Below are positions 17,017-25,767 of a stretch of 64,000 nucleotides of DNA, one piece after another; the stretch's first letter is position 1, and each line of letters opens with the position of its first letter. Under the pieces are notes generated by a model that saw nothing but the letters and a program-made list of their open reading frames with translations, searched no databases and was not told where the DNA came from. The DNA is taken from contig CALKER010000004.1 in the NCBI GenBank assembly GCA_938084835.1, positions 186,001 to 250,000 on the forward strand. The letters are read 5' to 3'. The stretch is from an uncultured Thermoguttaceae bacterium (lineage in GTDB: Bacteria; Planctomycetota; Planctomycetia; Pirellulales; Thermoguttaceae). Made by a program: the position numbers and the translations under genes.

Positions 17017-18940
17017 CGCTCGCAGGCGGGCGAGTTTCCGGCGTGCTTGCTGGTTCCACCCACAAGCTGAGGCCATCGCGCCGAACAATGCGGCAACTTT
17101 CTCCTTCCCCCACCCCAACCGAACTACGCGCCTCCCACCATTCGCCATCCAAGAAGACTTTGCCCACATAATGTCCATCCTGAAAGCGAAAATCCGTTTT
17201 CGCTTGCACCACCCGCCCAACAAGCGATTCGTCGCCAGTAAGTACCCGATGCCGGTGGGCACGAATGGCCGCCCCAATAATTAAAATCATCACAAGCGCC
17301 GTGGCCAAAGTCACACCAACCACCAGCTGAACGGAAACATCTGTGAATCCCGGTGGAGACTCAATGAGCATTAATCCGCCGAAAATCATACATGTCACTC
17401 CTGCCAAAGTAAGGAGGCCAAAGCTCGTCACATAAGCCTCCGCAATAAACAGGCTAATCGCCACAACTATAAGTGCAAGCCCCAGGTAATTTACGGGCAG
17501 CACCGATAACCCAAAAAAGCCCAGAAGTAAACAAATGACCCCCACCGTGCCGGGCACACCCCACCCCGGCGAGAAAAGCTCATACATCACGCCATAAATG
17601 CCAAAGATCAACAGGAGAAAGGCAACCTCCGGATGGCTGATGATCGACAGGATCCGTTCCCCCCACCACATCTCGATCTTTTCGACCCGGGCCCCTTTGG
17701 TACGCAAGATCTTCTCACCTTGAGGAAGCTTAACCACCCTGCCATCCAAGCGCTCTAACAGCTCGTCGAAGTCCTTGGCCAACAAGTCGACAACATTATT
17801 TCCGACGGCCTGTTGAGCAGTGACCGAGACACTTTCGCGGACTGCTTGAGCAATCCATTCGGCATTGCGTCCCCTTTGCTGAGCCAAGGCTTGCGCCCAG
17901 CTAACCGTGTCGTTAATGATCTTTTCCTCTAAGGGGCTAACCGATTTTTCCGCACTCCGATTTTCTTCTCGCGCCCCGGATTTGTCCGCCGGTTTTTGGG
18001 CCGGAACGACCTCGCCGTTTTCCAATTTTCCTTCGGTGGACACCTCCCTAGAGAGATTCTCTTCCGGGCCGGCGGAGGAGGTTTTCGGATTCTCTAACTC
18101 CTGATCCTCTTGGAACTCGGTCGGCTTACCCGGTGGGGACGTGTCCTCCGCGGAGGCAATCTGAGCCATCATCCCTCGCACAATCCCCTGCTTTGGCCAG
18201 GGCCGTGCAAAATAACCGTCCTCCCACGAGTCGTGCGAGATGGAAGTTGCCGGAAAAATCCCTCTCGGCTTTGGAAGATCGCTCATTATGCCCCCAAAGG
18301 GCTGCCACACAGGTGGCGCTAAGCGGAAGAGCTCAAGCGGATTTTCAAATTTGTCTCTGTGGAAAAAGCCCCACACTTCCTCGTCCGATCCGTTTACTGA
18401 GTCAATCTTCGCAACAATCTCCTGGAAAAACGTCCTGGGGGACCAGCTGCTTTTCGAATCGCGCTGGTCGTGGTCGCGGGGCCCCAGTGGGAAGGCTCCC
18501 CCGAGGGACACCGGTCGCGCTGCGCCGATGGTAGTACCCGGAGCCATCGCGGCAACATGGGCCGCCATCGTGATAAACACGCCGGCCGACGCGGCCCGCG
18601 CCCCTGTGGGAGACACGTACACCACCACGCACACCGGCGTTTGTAGGAACTGTTTGACAATTTGACGGGTCGACTCTAGAAGTCCGCCCGGAGTATCCAG
18701 GGTAATAATCAGACACTCTGCATTTCGGGCCTCGGCCTCCCTCAACGCACGGGAAATAAACCGACTAATTCCGGGGGAAATAACCTCATTGGCCAAATCC
18801 ACCCGAAGGATCAGCGGTTGAGCAAGAGAATCACCCTCCGCTCGTCGATCGGGGGAGGCATTCTCCGCAACAGAAACCCCTCCGGCCCACCATAAACTCC
18901 CCCCGAGTACCGCCACCAGAACCGCCATAAGCCTAAACAT
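17012..18940 (-). CDS. NfeD-family membrane ClpP-class serine protease, long form
   Basis: This 642-residue protein starts with a signal-like segment (about 4-24). The ClpP-class protease domain (about 42-145 and 338-420) has ITLDTPGGLLESTR and ARAASAGVFITMAA, where Ser118 is the expected nucleophile. The expected catalytic Lys is Lys340 in EEKIINDTVSWAQ. Between them, residues about 148-338 form an unusually long, polar, Glu/Ser/Pro-rich insertion. Four or more transmembrane helices follow (about 445-560), then a C-terminal NfeD OB-fold (about 578-630, SLVGRVVQAKTDF). GGAG lies 9 nt before ATG 18940. It should cleave membrane proteins together with the slipin. Confidence 0.9.
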   Translation of the reverse strand: MFRLMAVLVAVLGGSLWWAGGVSVAENASPDRRAEGDSLAQPLILRVDLANEVISPGISRFISRALREAEARNAECLIITLDTPGGLLESTRQIVKQFLQTPVCVVVYVSPTGARAASAGVFITMAAHVAAMAPGTTIGAARPVSLGGAFPLGPRDHDQRDSKSSWSPRTFFQEIVAKIDSVNGSDEEVWGFFHRDKFENPLELFRLAPPVWQPFGGIMSDLPKPRGIFPATSISHDSWEDGYFARPWPKQGIVRGMMAQIASAEDTSPPGKPTEFQEDQELENPKTSSAGPEENLSREVSTEGKLENGEVVPAQKPADKSGAREENRSAEKSVSPLEEKIINDTVSWAQALAQQRGRNAEWIAQAVRESVSVTAQQAVGNNVVDLLAKDFDELLERLDGRVVKLPQGEKILRTKGARVEKIEMWWGERILSIISHPEVAFLLLIFGIYGVMYELFSPGWGVPGTVGVICLLLGFFGLSVLPVNYLGLALIVVAISLFIAEAYVTSFGLLTLAGVTCMIFGGLMLIESPPGFTDVSVQLVVGVTLATALVMILIIGAAIRAHRHRVLTGDESLVGRVVQAKTDFRFQDGHYVGKVFLDGEWWEARSSVGVGEGESCRIVRRDGLSLWVEPASTPETRPPASA

Positions 18941-19544
18941 AGAAAATCACTCCAGAACCCGTTGAGTCCCACCGGTTTGCTGGCACCTTGTCAAAAGCCG
19001 AAAGTTCTCGGGGCTCGGCCAAAAGACTGTCATCGGCAAGCTGGGATTTTGGTTCAACTGTCTACCGGTGTTGGCCGTGCACACCCTCGAGATTACCAAG
19101 TTAAGCTTGGCCGTACACCGCCCCCCGTTAATCATATCATTACACGAGAGAAACTCCAATGAGCCCAAATCGATAGCCCCCATCGAGCACCAAGCGGGTA
19201 GTTGCCGGGCCGGTCGCGGTGCACCGGTTGCTAAGGGTCACTTTTCGCGATAAGGTTAGCATTTGATTGGTCTTGGTCCTGCCAACGGTGAGGCGCCTTT
19301 GATACCGACAACTTCCGGGGCTGAAGCAAAGAAGGTGCCGGGACAGCCAAGGTTTTCCGCCGCTTTCTCCCCTGGGAAAAACCAAGGAGTCCACAATCTG
19401 CCGTCCCTCCGGTCATAAGCCCTAGCTTCAGACCTGCTAGGGGTCCACAATCTAGGGAGGGAATGCCGGGTATCGGGAAAATATGGGGGAACTTGAAAGT
19501 AAGAATCGCTCTTGGGCCTCAATATTGCCAGGAATGACAAGCAG
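18941..19544. other. Divergent spacer with structured leader before trpD
   Basis: There are 604 bases between NfeD (minus) and trpD (plus). Small minus-strand frames (19256-19627) show no gene character. The clear structure is a repeat and hairpin block at 19389-19460, described separately. Confidence 0.55.
19389..19460 (+). promoter_or_regulatory. Repeat-flanked hairpin upstream of trpD
   Basis: GTCCACAATCT occurs at 19389-19399 and 19443-19453. Between the copies, CCCTAGC (19420-19426) pairs exactly with GCTAGGG (19436-19442), and CCCTCC (19404-19409) can pair with GGAGGG just after the second copy. The block ends about 85 nt before the trpD start, where a leader or operator would sit. Its function is inference. 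Confidence 0.4.
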
Positions 19545-20621
19545 ATGACCTCGGAAATCCTCAAGCAGGCGATTGCTATTGCCGAAAGGGGTCGCGATGT
19601 GCCAGAAGAGCTCATGAGGCAGGCCACGCACTGCTTGCTTCATGATGATTTTTCAACGGAACTTGCTGATCGTTTCCTGAGGGCCTTGGCTCGTAAAGGG
19701 GAAAGTGTCGGGGAGATTGTGGGAGCGGCCACGGCACTTCGCCAAGCGATGGTACCACTGAGCAACTCGCGCCCTGATACGGCAGACGTGGTGGGAACCG
19801 GCGGAGACCGGTCTGGAACATTCAACGTGAGCACGGCCGCCGCGATTGTAGCGGCTGCAGCTGGGGTCCCTGTAGCTAAGCACGGTAACCGTTCCGTCAC
19901 CAGCCGAAGTGGGTCGGCGGACGTGCTTCGGGAGTTAGGTGTCCACATCGAGCCACCCCTGCCCGTGATAGAGGCTTGCTTGGAATACCTAGGGATTTGT
20001 TTTTGTTTTGCCCCGCGTTTTCACCCGGCCATGAAACGGATTGCACCCATCCGCCAGCAACTCGGCATTCCTACGATCTTCAATCTCCTAGGTCCGCTGG
20101 TAAACCCGGCTCGGGTCCGCTACCAATTACTGGGCGTGGGTCGAGCGGAGCTCCGCCCAACCCTGGCCGAAGCTGTTCGGCAACTTGATACATCTCGTAC
20201 GTGGGTTGTTTACAACGAGGAAGGCATGGACGAATTGGGGCTGGGTGCCGTCAATTTGATAAGCGAAAGCACGCCGGAAGGCATACGAAACTTCCACCTT
20301 AACCCCTCCGCTTGGAACCTGCCGCCCGTACGCCGCGAGGAAATCACGGTGGCCGACCCATGCGAGAGTGCTCGGCTCATCCGGCAGGTATTGGCCGGTG
20401 AGCTGTGCCCGGCACGGTTTGTCGTGGTGGCCAATGCAGCCGCCGTTCTTTGGCTGACCGGCAAGGTCCCCACCCTTGCCGAAGGAATTTCGCACGCGGA
20501 AAGAGCGATCGATTGTGGCCGGGCGCAACGGCTCCTTGAGGTGTGGGTCCAATGTTCTCATGCCTCTTCCGCCGAGGAAGTGCAGAAGATCTGCGAGCAA
20601 TCACATTGGGGGGGAAGTTGA
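19545..20621 (+). CDS. trpD: Anthranilate phosphoribosyltransferase
   Basis: This 358-residue enzyme of tryptophan synthesis transfers phosphoribose from PRPP to anthranilate. Motifs are GTGGDRSGTFNVST (84-97, PRPP binding), KHGNRSVTSRSGSADVL (112-128), and NLLGPLVNPA. I chose ATG 19545 because AGGA lies 11 nt upstream and the next in-frame codon (19512) would add an atypical extension. The length fits the family (about 340-360). No other trp gene is nearby, so the pathway is scattered. The stop codon overlaps an inverted repeat at 20618-20634. Confidence 0.95.
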   Translation: MTSEILKQAIAIAERGRDVPEELMRQATHCLLHDDFSTELADRFLRALARKGESVGEIVGAATALRQAMVPLSNSRPDTADVVGTGGDRSGTFNVSTAAAIVAAAAGVPVAKHGNRSVTSRSGSADVLRELGVHIEPPLPVIEACLEYLGICFCFAPRFHPAMKRIAPIRQQLGIPTIFNLLGPLVNPARVRYQLLGVGRAELRPTLAEAVRQLDTSRTWVVYNEEGMDELGLGAVNLISESTPEGIRNFHLNPSAWNLPPVRREEITVADPCESARLIRQVLAGELCPARFVVVANAAAVLWLTGKVPTLAEGISHAERAIDCGRAQRLLEVWVQCSHASSAEEVQKICEQSHWGGS

Positions 20622-20634
20622 CCAGTTTGGTCAA
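20618..20634 (+). terminator. Hairpin at trpD stop codon
   Basis: TTGACCA pairs with TGGTCAA across GTT. The stem starts inside the trpD stop codon. A second small stem (AGGC and GCCT around GAAAAA) follows. There is no T-run, so this is only a weak terminator candidate. Confidence 0.35.
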
Positions 20635-20964
20635 GCAGGCGAAAAAGCCTATACAACAACGAAACCTCTCGGAGAAGACCTCCTCCACACGCAGCCACAG
20701 CCCGCACTTTCCTTTGCAAGCTCAAACCCTTCGAACGACTAGTTCCGCACTTCGGCTAAAAGGGGGAAGCTTCGTCGAAAACCTCAATCGCCGGCGAGAC
20801 TACCCCCGGGTTTCGGAAAAGGGAACCCCGAAAGGCCGATGCAAAAGCTGCCCGACCATCCTGCGACTCTCGTAGCAATTTCCCAGCACCTTTCGGCAGT
20901 TGCCAAGTCGTGCTGTCCTCAACCTTGCTCAGCGAATTGCTCTTAAATCGCAAGGACACCATGT
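20622..20964. other. Convergent spacer trpD/panB, no gene
   Basis: There are 343 bases between convergent stops. Frames continuing through it are extensions of shadow frames. Apart from the hairpin at its left edge nothing is recognised. Confidence 0.5.
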
Positions 20965-21759
20965 TTACGAAAAACTGTGCTCCGGCCCGGGAAACACGCC
21001 GTCGCGCACCTCCTGGCAAAATTGCTCCACAGCCGAGCGCACAAGCTCGGCCAAGTTGAGATAGGCTTTGGCATGGCGTGGGATGCGGCCTAACCCGAGA
21101 ATATCGTGAAGTACCAAGATTTGCCCGTCGCAATGAGGCCCGGATCCGATTCCAATAGTGGGGATCCGCAGCTCTTCCGTAATGCGACGAGCCAGGTCGG
21201 CGGGGACGTACTCCAAAAGGGCGGCGAAAGCTCCGGCCTCCTGGGCGGCCAAAGCATCCTGAATAATCTGCTCGCCTTCCCTAGTTACCCGATATCCCCC
21301 AAGTTGATGAATGCTTTGCGGGCGTAGTCCAAAGTGGGCCATTACCGGAATCCCTGCGGCCACCAACGCCCGAGTGATCTCCAACTGGGCCGGACCCTGC
21401 TCCAGTTTGACAGCCTGGGCGCGGGTTCGTTTGAGAAAAAGCCCCGCATTGCGGATGGCTTGCCGAGTTCCCAATTGGTAACTCAGGAAGGGCAAATCGG
21501 CCACCAAAAGGGCCCGCTGGACGGCCCGCCCCACCATCTCCGTATGGTAGAGCATTTGCCGCATGGTGACCGGCAGTGTAGTGCTATGGCCTTGCACCAC
21601 CATGCCGACACTGTCACCCACTAAAATCCCATCAACGCCGGCCGCATCGACCAGGCTGGCCATCGTGTAGTCATACGCGGTGACCATCACGATCTTTCGG
21701 CCAGTTTTTTTGAGGCTTACAAATTTCGGCACAGTCATCATCTGAAAAGCTGACGACAC
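20965..21759 (-). CDS. panB: 3-methyl-2-oxobutanoate hydroxymethyltransferase
   Basis: This enzyme has about 264 residues and makes ketopantoate from 2-oxoisovalerate and methylene-tetrahydrofolate, the first step of pantothenate synthesis. Motifs are VMVTAYDYTMASLVD, GILVGDSVGMVVQGH (Asp49 and Ser50 bind metal and substrate), VAAGIPVMAHFGLRPQ, and IPTIGIGSG near the end. I chose GTG 21759 because GGAG lies 8 nt upstream and the length then equals that of known PanB proteins. ATG 21741 is a possible alternative, and ATG codons further upstream (to 21846) add atypical sequence. No panC is in the window. Confidence 0.93.
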   Translation of the reverse strand: MSSAFQMMTVPKFVSLKKTGRKIVMVTAYDYTMASLVDAAGVDGILVGDSVGMVVQGHSTTLPVTMRQMLYHTEMVGRAVQRALLVADLPFLSYQLGTRQAIRNAGLFLKRTRAQAVKLEQGPAQLEITRALVAAGIPVMAHFGLRPQSIHQLGGYRVTREGEQIIQDALAAQEAGAFAALLEYVPADLARRITEELRIPTIGIGSGPHCDGQILVLHDILGLGRIPRHAKAYLNLAELVRSAVEQFCQEVRDGVFPGPEHSFS

Positions 21760-22176
21760 CGGTACCTCTCCTTCAAGCAAGAACACTAGTCTAAGGCTAT
21801 TCATTCTCGGAGGAAAATCGGCGGTGAAGTCACATCCCGGAGCCAACCGCCGCTTTCACCGGCTGGGAGTATTTGGCCCCAAGGCACAGCCGGCAGCCAG
21901 GGGCCACCTAATTCCCCCCGGTACTAGTCAACACCCATCAAGCTAACCCTACCCTATTTCGCCTGCGGCAGCAAACGATTACAATGCTGACTTGCGGCAC
22001 AAAAAATAAGTTGCAAAATTAAGTTCAGATCAAGTTATGGTAGTATGTTCAGATGATATCCCGGCGAATACAAGACGCCAAATTGATCCGGTGACAGCAG
22101 TCTGCCCCATCTGTTAGCACTAGTCGGGTAAGGCTTTGGCAAACAGTTATAGTTCTTTCTGGAACAGGAGTATCCC
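21760..22176. other. Divergent spacer panB/DegT with paired repeat
   Basis: There are 417 bases holding the promoters of two divergent genes. An AT-rich part at 21990-22060 contains GTTCAGAT at 22023-22030 and again at 22047-22054. No gene is seen. Confidence 0.5.
22023..22054. promoter_or_regulatory. GTTCAGAT direct repeat, 24-bp period
   Basis: GTTCAGAT occurs at 22023-22030 and 22047-22054 in the most AT-rich part of the panB/DegT spacer, about 120-150 nt before the DegT start. Two identical 8-mers two to three helical turns apart suggest a two-site operator. No convincing -35/-10 pair was found beside it. Confidence 0.35.
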
Positions 22177-23463
22177 ATGTCCCAAGCCGTCGTCAATCAG
22201 AAACTTGCCATCCACGGTGGTCCCCGCGCCGTGAGCAACAAACTCCCCCACTGGCCACAATTTACCGAAGAAGCCATCCAGGCTGTGGTGGAGGTGCTTC
22301 GCTCCGGGAAAGTCAATTACTGGACAGGCCCGAAGGGCATGGAATTCGAGCGCCGGTTTGCCGAGTGGCAGGGGAGCAAATATGCTGTTGCCGTTTCCTC
22401 CGGCACAGCTGCCCTTCACGTGGCCTTGTCGGCCCTCGGAATTGGGCCGGGCGAGGAGGTAATTGTTCCGAGCTACACCTTTATTGCCACAAGTTTCGCT
22501 GTACTTCAGGCAGGTGCCATCCCTCGCTTTGCCGATGTGAACCTCGACGATCATTGCATCAGTGTGGAGTCGGCGGAGAAGCTTGTCAACAATCGCACCA
22601 AGGCAGTCATCGTGGTGCACCTGTACGGCAATGTGGCCGACATGGACAAAATCAACGAGTTTGCCCGGCGCCACAACTTGTATGTTATCGAAGACAACGC
22701 CGAGGCATACGGAGGCGAATTCAAAGGTAAGAAGACCGGCACCCTGGGACATATCGCCGCCTGCAGCTTTTGCCAAAATAAAACTTTCACTACTGGAGGC
22801 GAAGGCGGGATGGTGACCACTGATGACGAAGACCTGGCCTGGGAAGCCCGCAGCTTCCGCGATCACGGATATGACGTGAAAGAGCGGCTGAATCTGTTGG
22901 AATTGGAGCAGAAGCTTCCGTACATACACACTCGGCTTGGCTGGAACTATCGTATGACAGAAATGCAAGCGGCCATCGGGTTGGCCGAGCTCGACCGCAT
23001 CGACACGTGGAACCTTCCCAACCGACGCCGCAATGCCCACATTTTAATGGACATTCTCGGCGAATTACCTCAGGTGCTCTATATGCCCATCGACACCCCC
23101 GAACGCCGCAATGGATTCTATGTTTGCGCCTTTTCCCTCGATATCGAGAATATGGGTTGCGACATCAAAACATTCGTGGATGCCGCAGTAGCTGAGGGAG
23201 CTCCCGTGTGGAAAGTTTTTTGGCCTCAATGCCATACGGAGCGTGCCTACCGCGAGCACCGTGGCTTTGGCCGATCGGGCTTTCCGTTTACCTCCAAAGA
23301 GTATACCGATCCTGAGAGCGTTGACTACTCCAAGGTTGAAGTTCCCAACGCCCTTTGGCACGAATCGCATACGTTCACCTGTTTTGCATACCCCACTTAT
23401 TCTGAAGAGGATATGAAACAAATTGCCTATGCGCTGGTGAAAGTCATTAAAGCCTTTAGCTGA
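22177..23463 (+). CDS. DegT/DnrJ/EryC1/StrS-family aminotransferase
   Basis: This 428-residue PLP enzyme of the sugar aminotransferase family has SSGTAALHVALSALGIGPGEEV (74-95), IVPSYTFIATSFA, VIEDNAEAYGG (Asp173 at the PLP pyridine) and CSFCQNKTFTTGGEGG, where Lys202 should form the Schiff base. It usually transfers an amino group to a keto sugar. AGGAG lies 6 nt before ATG 22177. A Gfo/Idh/MocA oxidoreductase follows 288 nt downstream on the same strand. An oxidoreductase that makes a keto sugar and an aminotransferase that aminates it would form a sensible pair (inference). The product is unknown. Confidence 0.92.
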   Translation: MSQAVVNQKLAIHGGPRAVSNKLPHWPQFTEEAIQAVVEVLRSGKVNYWTGPKGMEFERRFAEWQGSKYAVAVSSGTAALHVALSALGIGPGEEVIVPSYTFIATSFAVLQAGAIPRFADVNLDDHCISVESAEKLVNNRTKAVIVVHLYGNVADMDKINEFARRHNLYVIEDNAEAYGGEFKGKKTGTLGHIAACSFCQNKTFTTGGEGGMVTTDDEDLAWEARSFRDHGYDVKERLNLLELEQKLPYIHTRLGWNYRMTEMQAAIGLAELDRIDTWNLPNRRRNAHILMDILGELPQVLYMPIDTPERRNGFYVCAFSLDIENMGCDIKTFVDAAVAEGAPVWKVFWPQCHTERAYREHRGFGRSGFPFTSKEYTDPESVDYSKVEVPNALWHESHTFTCFAYPTYSEEDMKQIAYALVKVIKAFS

Positions 23464-23530
23464 GCTGGCTCACGGCTCGGGCAAAAATGTGCGGCGGCCG
23501 AATGATTGTAGCCGAAAGATTGCGGTAAAG

Positions 23531-23552
23531 TTTTGGCCTCCGGAGGCTAAAA
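23531..23552 (+). terminator. Palindrome after DegT gene, terminator-like
   Basis: TTTTGGCCTCCGGAGGCTAAAA is a near-perfect palindrome with one G-T pair. As RNA it can form an 8-bp stem with a 6-nt loop flanked by U and A runs. It lies about 70 nt after the DegT stop and could end transcription in either direction or bind a dimeric protein. Confidence 0.4.
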
Positions 23553-23697
23553 GGGTTGGCTTCCTCGGTGGAAGATCGCCCTTTCAGGGCAGAGCCGGAG
23601 GCAAAAGAGGCAGGTTCCACCTACTGGCCTTTGGGGGGCCAAGGATGGAAACTTTCGCGTTGGCACCGTCGCCTAAACTTCGCTTCGCCTTTTGGAT

Positions 23698-23737
23698 GAT
23701 TTACACGCATCCGGTTGGTTGATTTACACGCATGCGG
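23698..23737. repeat. Direct repeat GATTTACACGCAT before MocA gene
   Basis: GATTTACACGCATCCGG at 23698 and GATTTACACGCATGCGG at 23721 differ at one base and start 23 bp apart. The second copy runs into the ribosome binding site of the gene at 23752. The repeat could be an operator or a small duplication. Confidence 0.5.
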
Positions 23738-23751
23738 AGGGTTGGACCGCC

Positions 23752-24807
23752 ATGATCACATCACAGGAAGGAAGAGTGGGTCTTGGGGTGATCGGAGCTG
23801 GAGGGATTGCCCGGCGGAAGACGATCCCGGCCATGCTTCAAGCAAAAAATGTTCGTGTGGTGGCAGTAATGGACCCTGTGGGGGTGGAGGAAATTGCCCA
23901 ACAATTTAAGATCCCCAAAGCTTACCGTTCGGAAAAGAAGCTTTTGGCCGATCCGGAAGTTGACGCTGTCTACATTGCCTCGCCGGTACATTGCCATTTA
24001 AAGCAGGTGGAGATGGCGGCTGCTGCCGGCAAACACATTCTTTGCGAAAAGCCCTTAGGACGAAACGCCGACGAGGCCCGCCGGGCTATCCAGGCTTGCC
24101 GGAAATACGGCGTGTTCCTTCAAGAAGGCTATATGATGAAATTCCACGGTGCCCACCGCAAAATCAAGGAGCTCATTGACGCCGGGCAGGTGGGTAAAGT
24201 TGTGTACATTCGGGCTCAGCTGTCGTGTTGGTATCCCCCGATCTCCGGGGCATGGCGACAAGATCCCCGAAAAGGCGGCGGAGGTGCCCTTATTGACATG
24301 GCAAGCCACCTTATTGATCTGGTCCAGTTTTTTGCCGGTCCCGTACGACGAATCGCCGCCCTCGTGGGCAGACAGGTGCACAGTTACAAAAGCGAGGATT
24401 CAGCGACCATTCTTCTGGAAACTCGAAACGGAACTCAGGCCTCCATCGACTGCTTCTACTGCATTCCGGATGAGGCCAGCCGCACAAGGCTGGAAATCTA
24501 CGGATCGGCAGGAGCCATTTTGACCGAGGGCACTGTCGGGCAAAGTCGCGGGGGAAAAATGGAGGGCATCTTGGGGCTTCAAGCGGGTGGTTACGATGCG
24601 ATGCAAAACAAAGATGTGATTCGCAAGTTCCAACCAATCCCATTCGACAAGCTCGATCCTTATATGGAAGAGGTGAGCTATTTTGCCGACTGCATTCTCG
24701 CAGGACGCCCACCCGAGATCAACGACGCCGCAAACGCCTTGAGTATAGCCCGGCTCGTGGATGCCGCTTATGAGTCTTCCCGAAAGAGGAAAATAATTTC
24801 CATTTAG
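23752..24807 (+). CDS. Gfo/Idh/MocA-family oxidoreductase
   Basis: This NAD(P)-dependent sugar oxidoreductase has about 351 residues. The Rossmann motif GVIGAGGIARR (about 12-22), the family marker CEKPLGRN (Glu99, Lys100, Pro101) and a C-terminal substrate domain with GGGGALIDMASHLIDL (conserved Asp and His) are visible. ATG 23752 follows GGAGG by 11 nt; a longer in-frame start at 23692 would run through the repeat region and is unlikely. It has no signal peptide, so it is cytosolic, unlike the oxidoreductase at 35744. Its neighbour upstream is a DegT aminotransferase. Substrate unknown. Confidence 0.9.
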   Translation: MITSQEGRVGLGVIGAGGIARRKTIPAMLQAKNVRVVAVMDPVGVEEIAQQFKIPKAYRSEKKLLADPEVDAVYIASPVHCHLKQVEMAAAAGKHILCEKPLGRNADEARRAIQACRKYGVFLQEGYMMKFHGAHRKIKELIDAGQVGKVVYIRAQLSCWYPPISGAWRQDPRKGGGGALIDMASHLIDLVQFFAGPVRRIAALVGRQVHSYKSEDSATILLETRNGTQASIDCFYCIPDEASRTRLEIYGSAGAILTEGTVGQSRGGKMEGILGLQAGGYDAMQNKDVIRKFQPIPFDKLDPYMEEVSYFADCILAGRPPEINDAANALSIARLVDAAYESSRKRKIISI

Positions 24808-25767
24808 AGGCTAGTCTTTGGCTTCACGCTGAGCTCGGTTTTACCGGAAACGGACTTAAAAGGAGCCTGAGGCGAAACGGCCCCCAGCCAGACCACAACG
24901 TTCCTACTTTATCGCAAAGCCGGGCCTTAGAATTAATCGCACGTGGTCCTCCAAAATTCCGGCGGCGGTCGTTGTCTGCCTAGACGGGGGGATAAAACTG
25001 AGCCAAAGCCTCCTCCCAGCTCACCTCCCAATTTCGGGGATAAAACCCCTCGTCTACTTGTGGAAGTCCCGGGAAACCGTTTTGAAGGAAAATGACCCCC
25101 TCAGGACCGGTTGACGGTCGTCACATTCGATCCCATCGTTCTTTCCAAACAATTTAATCTAACCCGCATGATCCCACCGATTGAATAGTGACGTGGTTGT
25201 CTCTCAATAAGGGTTCAATACGGGTTGTCAGTTGATATCCTATTTTAATTAGCAACTTAATAAACAGCTTAGTGCCTTGCCAGATGATTGGGAAACGTCG
25301 GAGCTCTCGGTAACACCGGGAGGGGCTGGTCTACCCTCCCATGGCAATTCGTCCGCACACCTTGTGTAAAAAGTTACAGGACATTCCGCGGGGCCGGCGT
25401 ATCGATGGCGAGGGGGGGCCAGCTTAGTCGGAACATCTAACCCAAATTCCCAGCGATAAGAGGGCCACCCAGTTGTATGGGCAAGGCCGGCAGGAACGAA
25501 ACGCGGTCCTGGGGTAAGCTGCGGGCGAAAGAGGTTCCGCAAGCTCGCCATTTTTCGCCCGAAAACTCCCACTTCTAAGCGGTGGGGAGGGGCCAAGAGG
25601 CTGCCTCAACGATGAATCCGGCGCGGCCTCATTCCGTCGGTACTTGCTAAGTCGACCACTACCACAATTGGCCGATCTTGACTGACACGAAACTATGCGG
25701 AGCGAGAGGAATACGCAAAAGCGACCGCAGTGAAGGCGCATTTGTGGTTCAATGGAACACCGGCACG
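24808..25767. other. Long spacer before cpaC; one coding-like remnant
   Basis: There are 960 bases without a supported gene. A minus-strand frame at 24980-25120 has protein-like sequence but no start codon and is listed as a possible remnant. An AT-rich stretch at 25200-25260 could hold a promoter, but no canonical pair stands out. A 115-codon minus-strand frame at 25249-25596 has no ribosome binding site. Confidence 0.5.
24980..25120 (-). pseudogene. Possible gene remnant (C-terminal fragment)
   Basis: Between a TGA at 25121-25123 and a TAG at 24980-24982 there is a 46-codon open frame with no ATG, GTG or TTG at its 5' end. Its sequence includes EGVIFLQNGFPGLPQ, FYPRNWEVSWEEALA and QFYPPV, which has the composition of a real protein C-terminus. 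I do not recognise the family. The length is short enough for chance, so the call is tentative. Confidence 0.3.

Noticed and set aside
25249-25596. 115-codon minus-strand frame upstream of cpaC
   Set aside because: No ribosome binding site, low-complexity composition with many Pro, Arg and Gly, and no recognisable motif.
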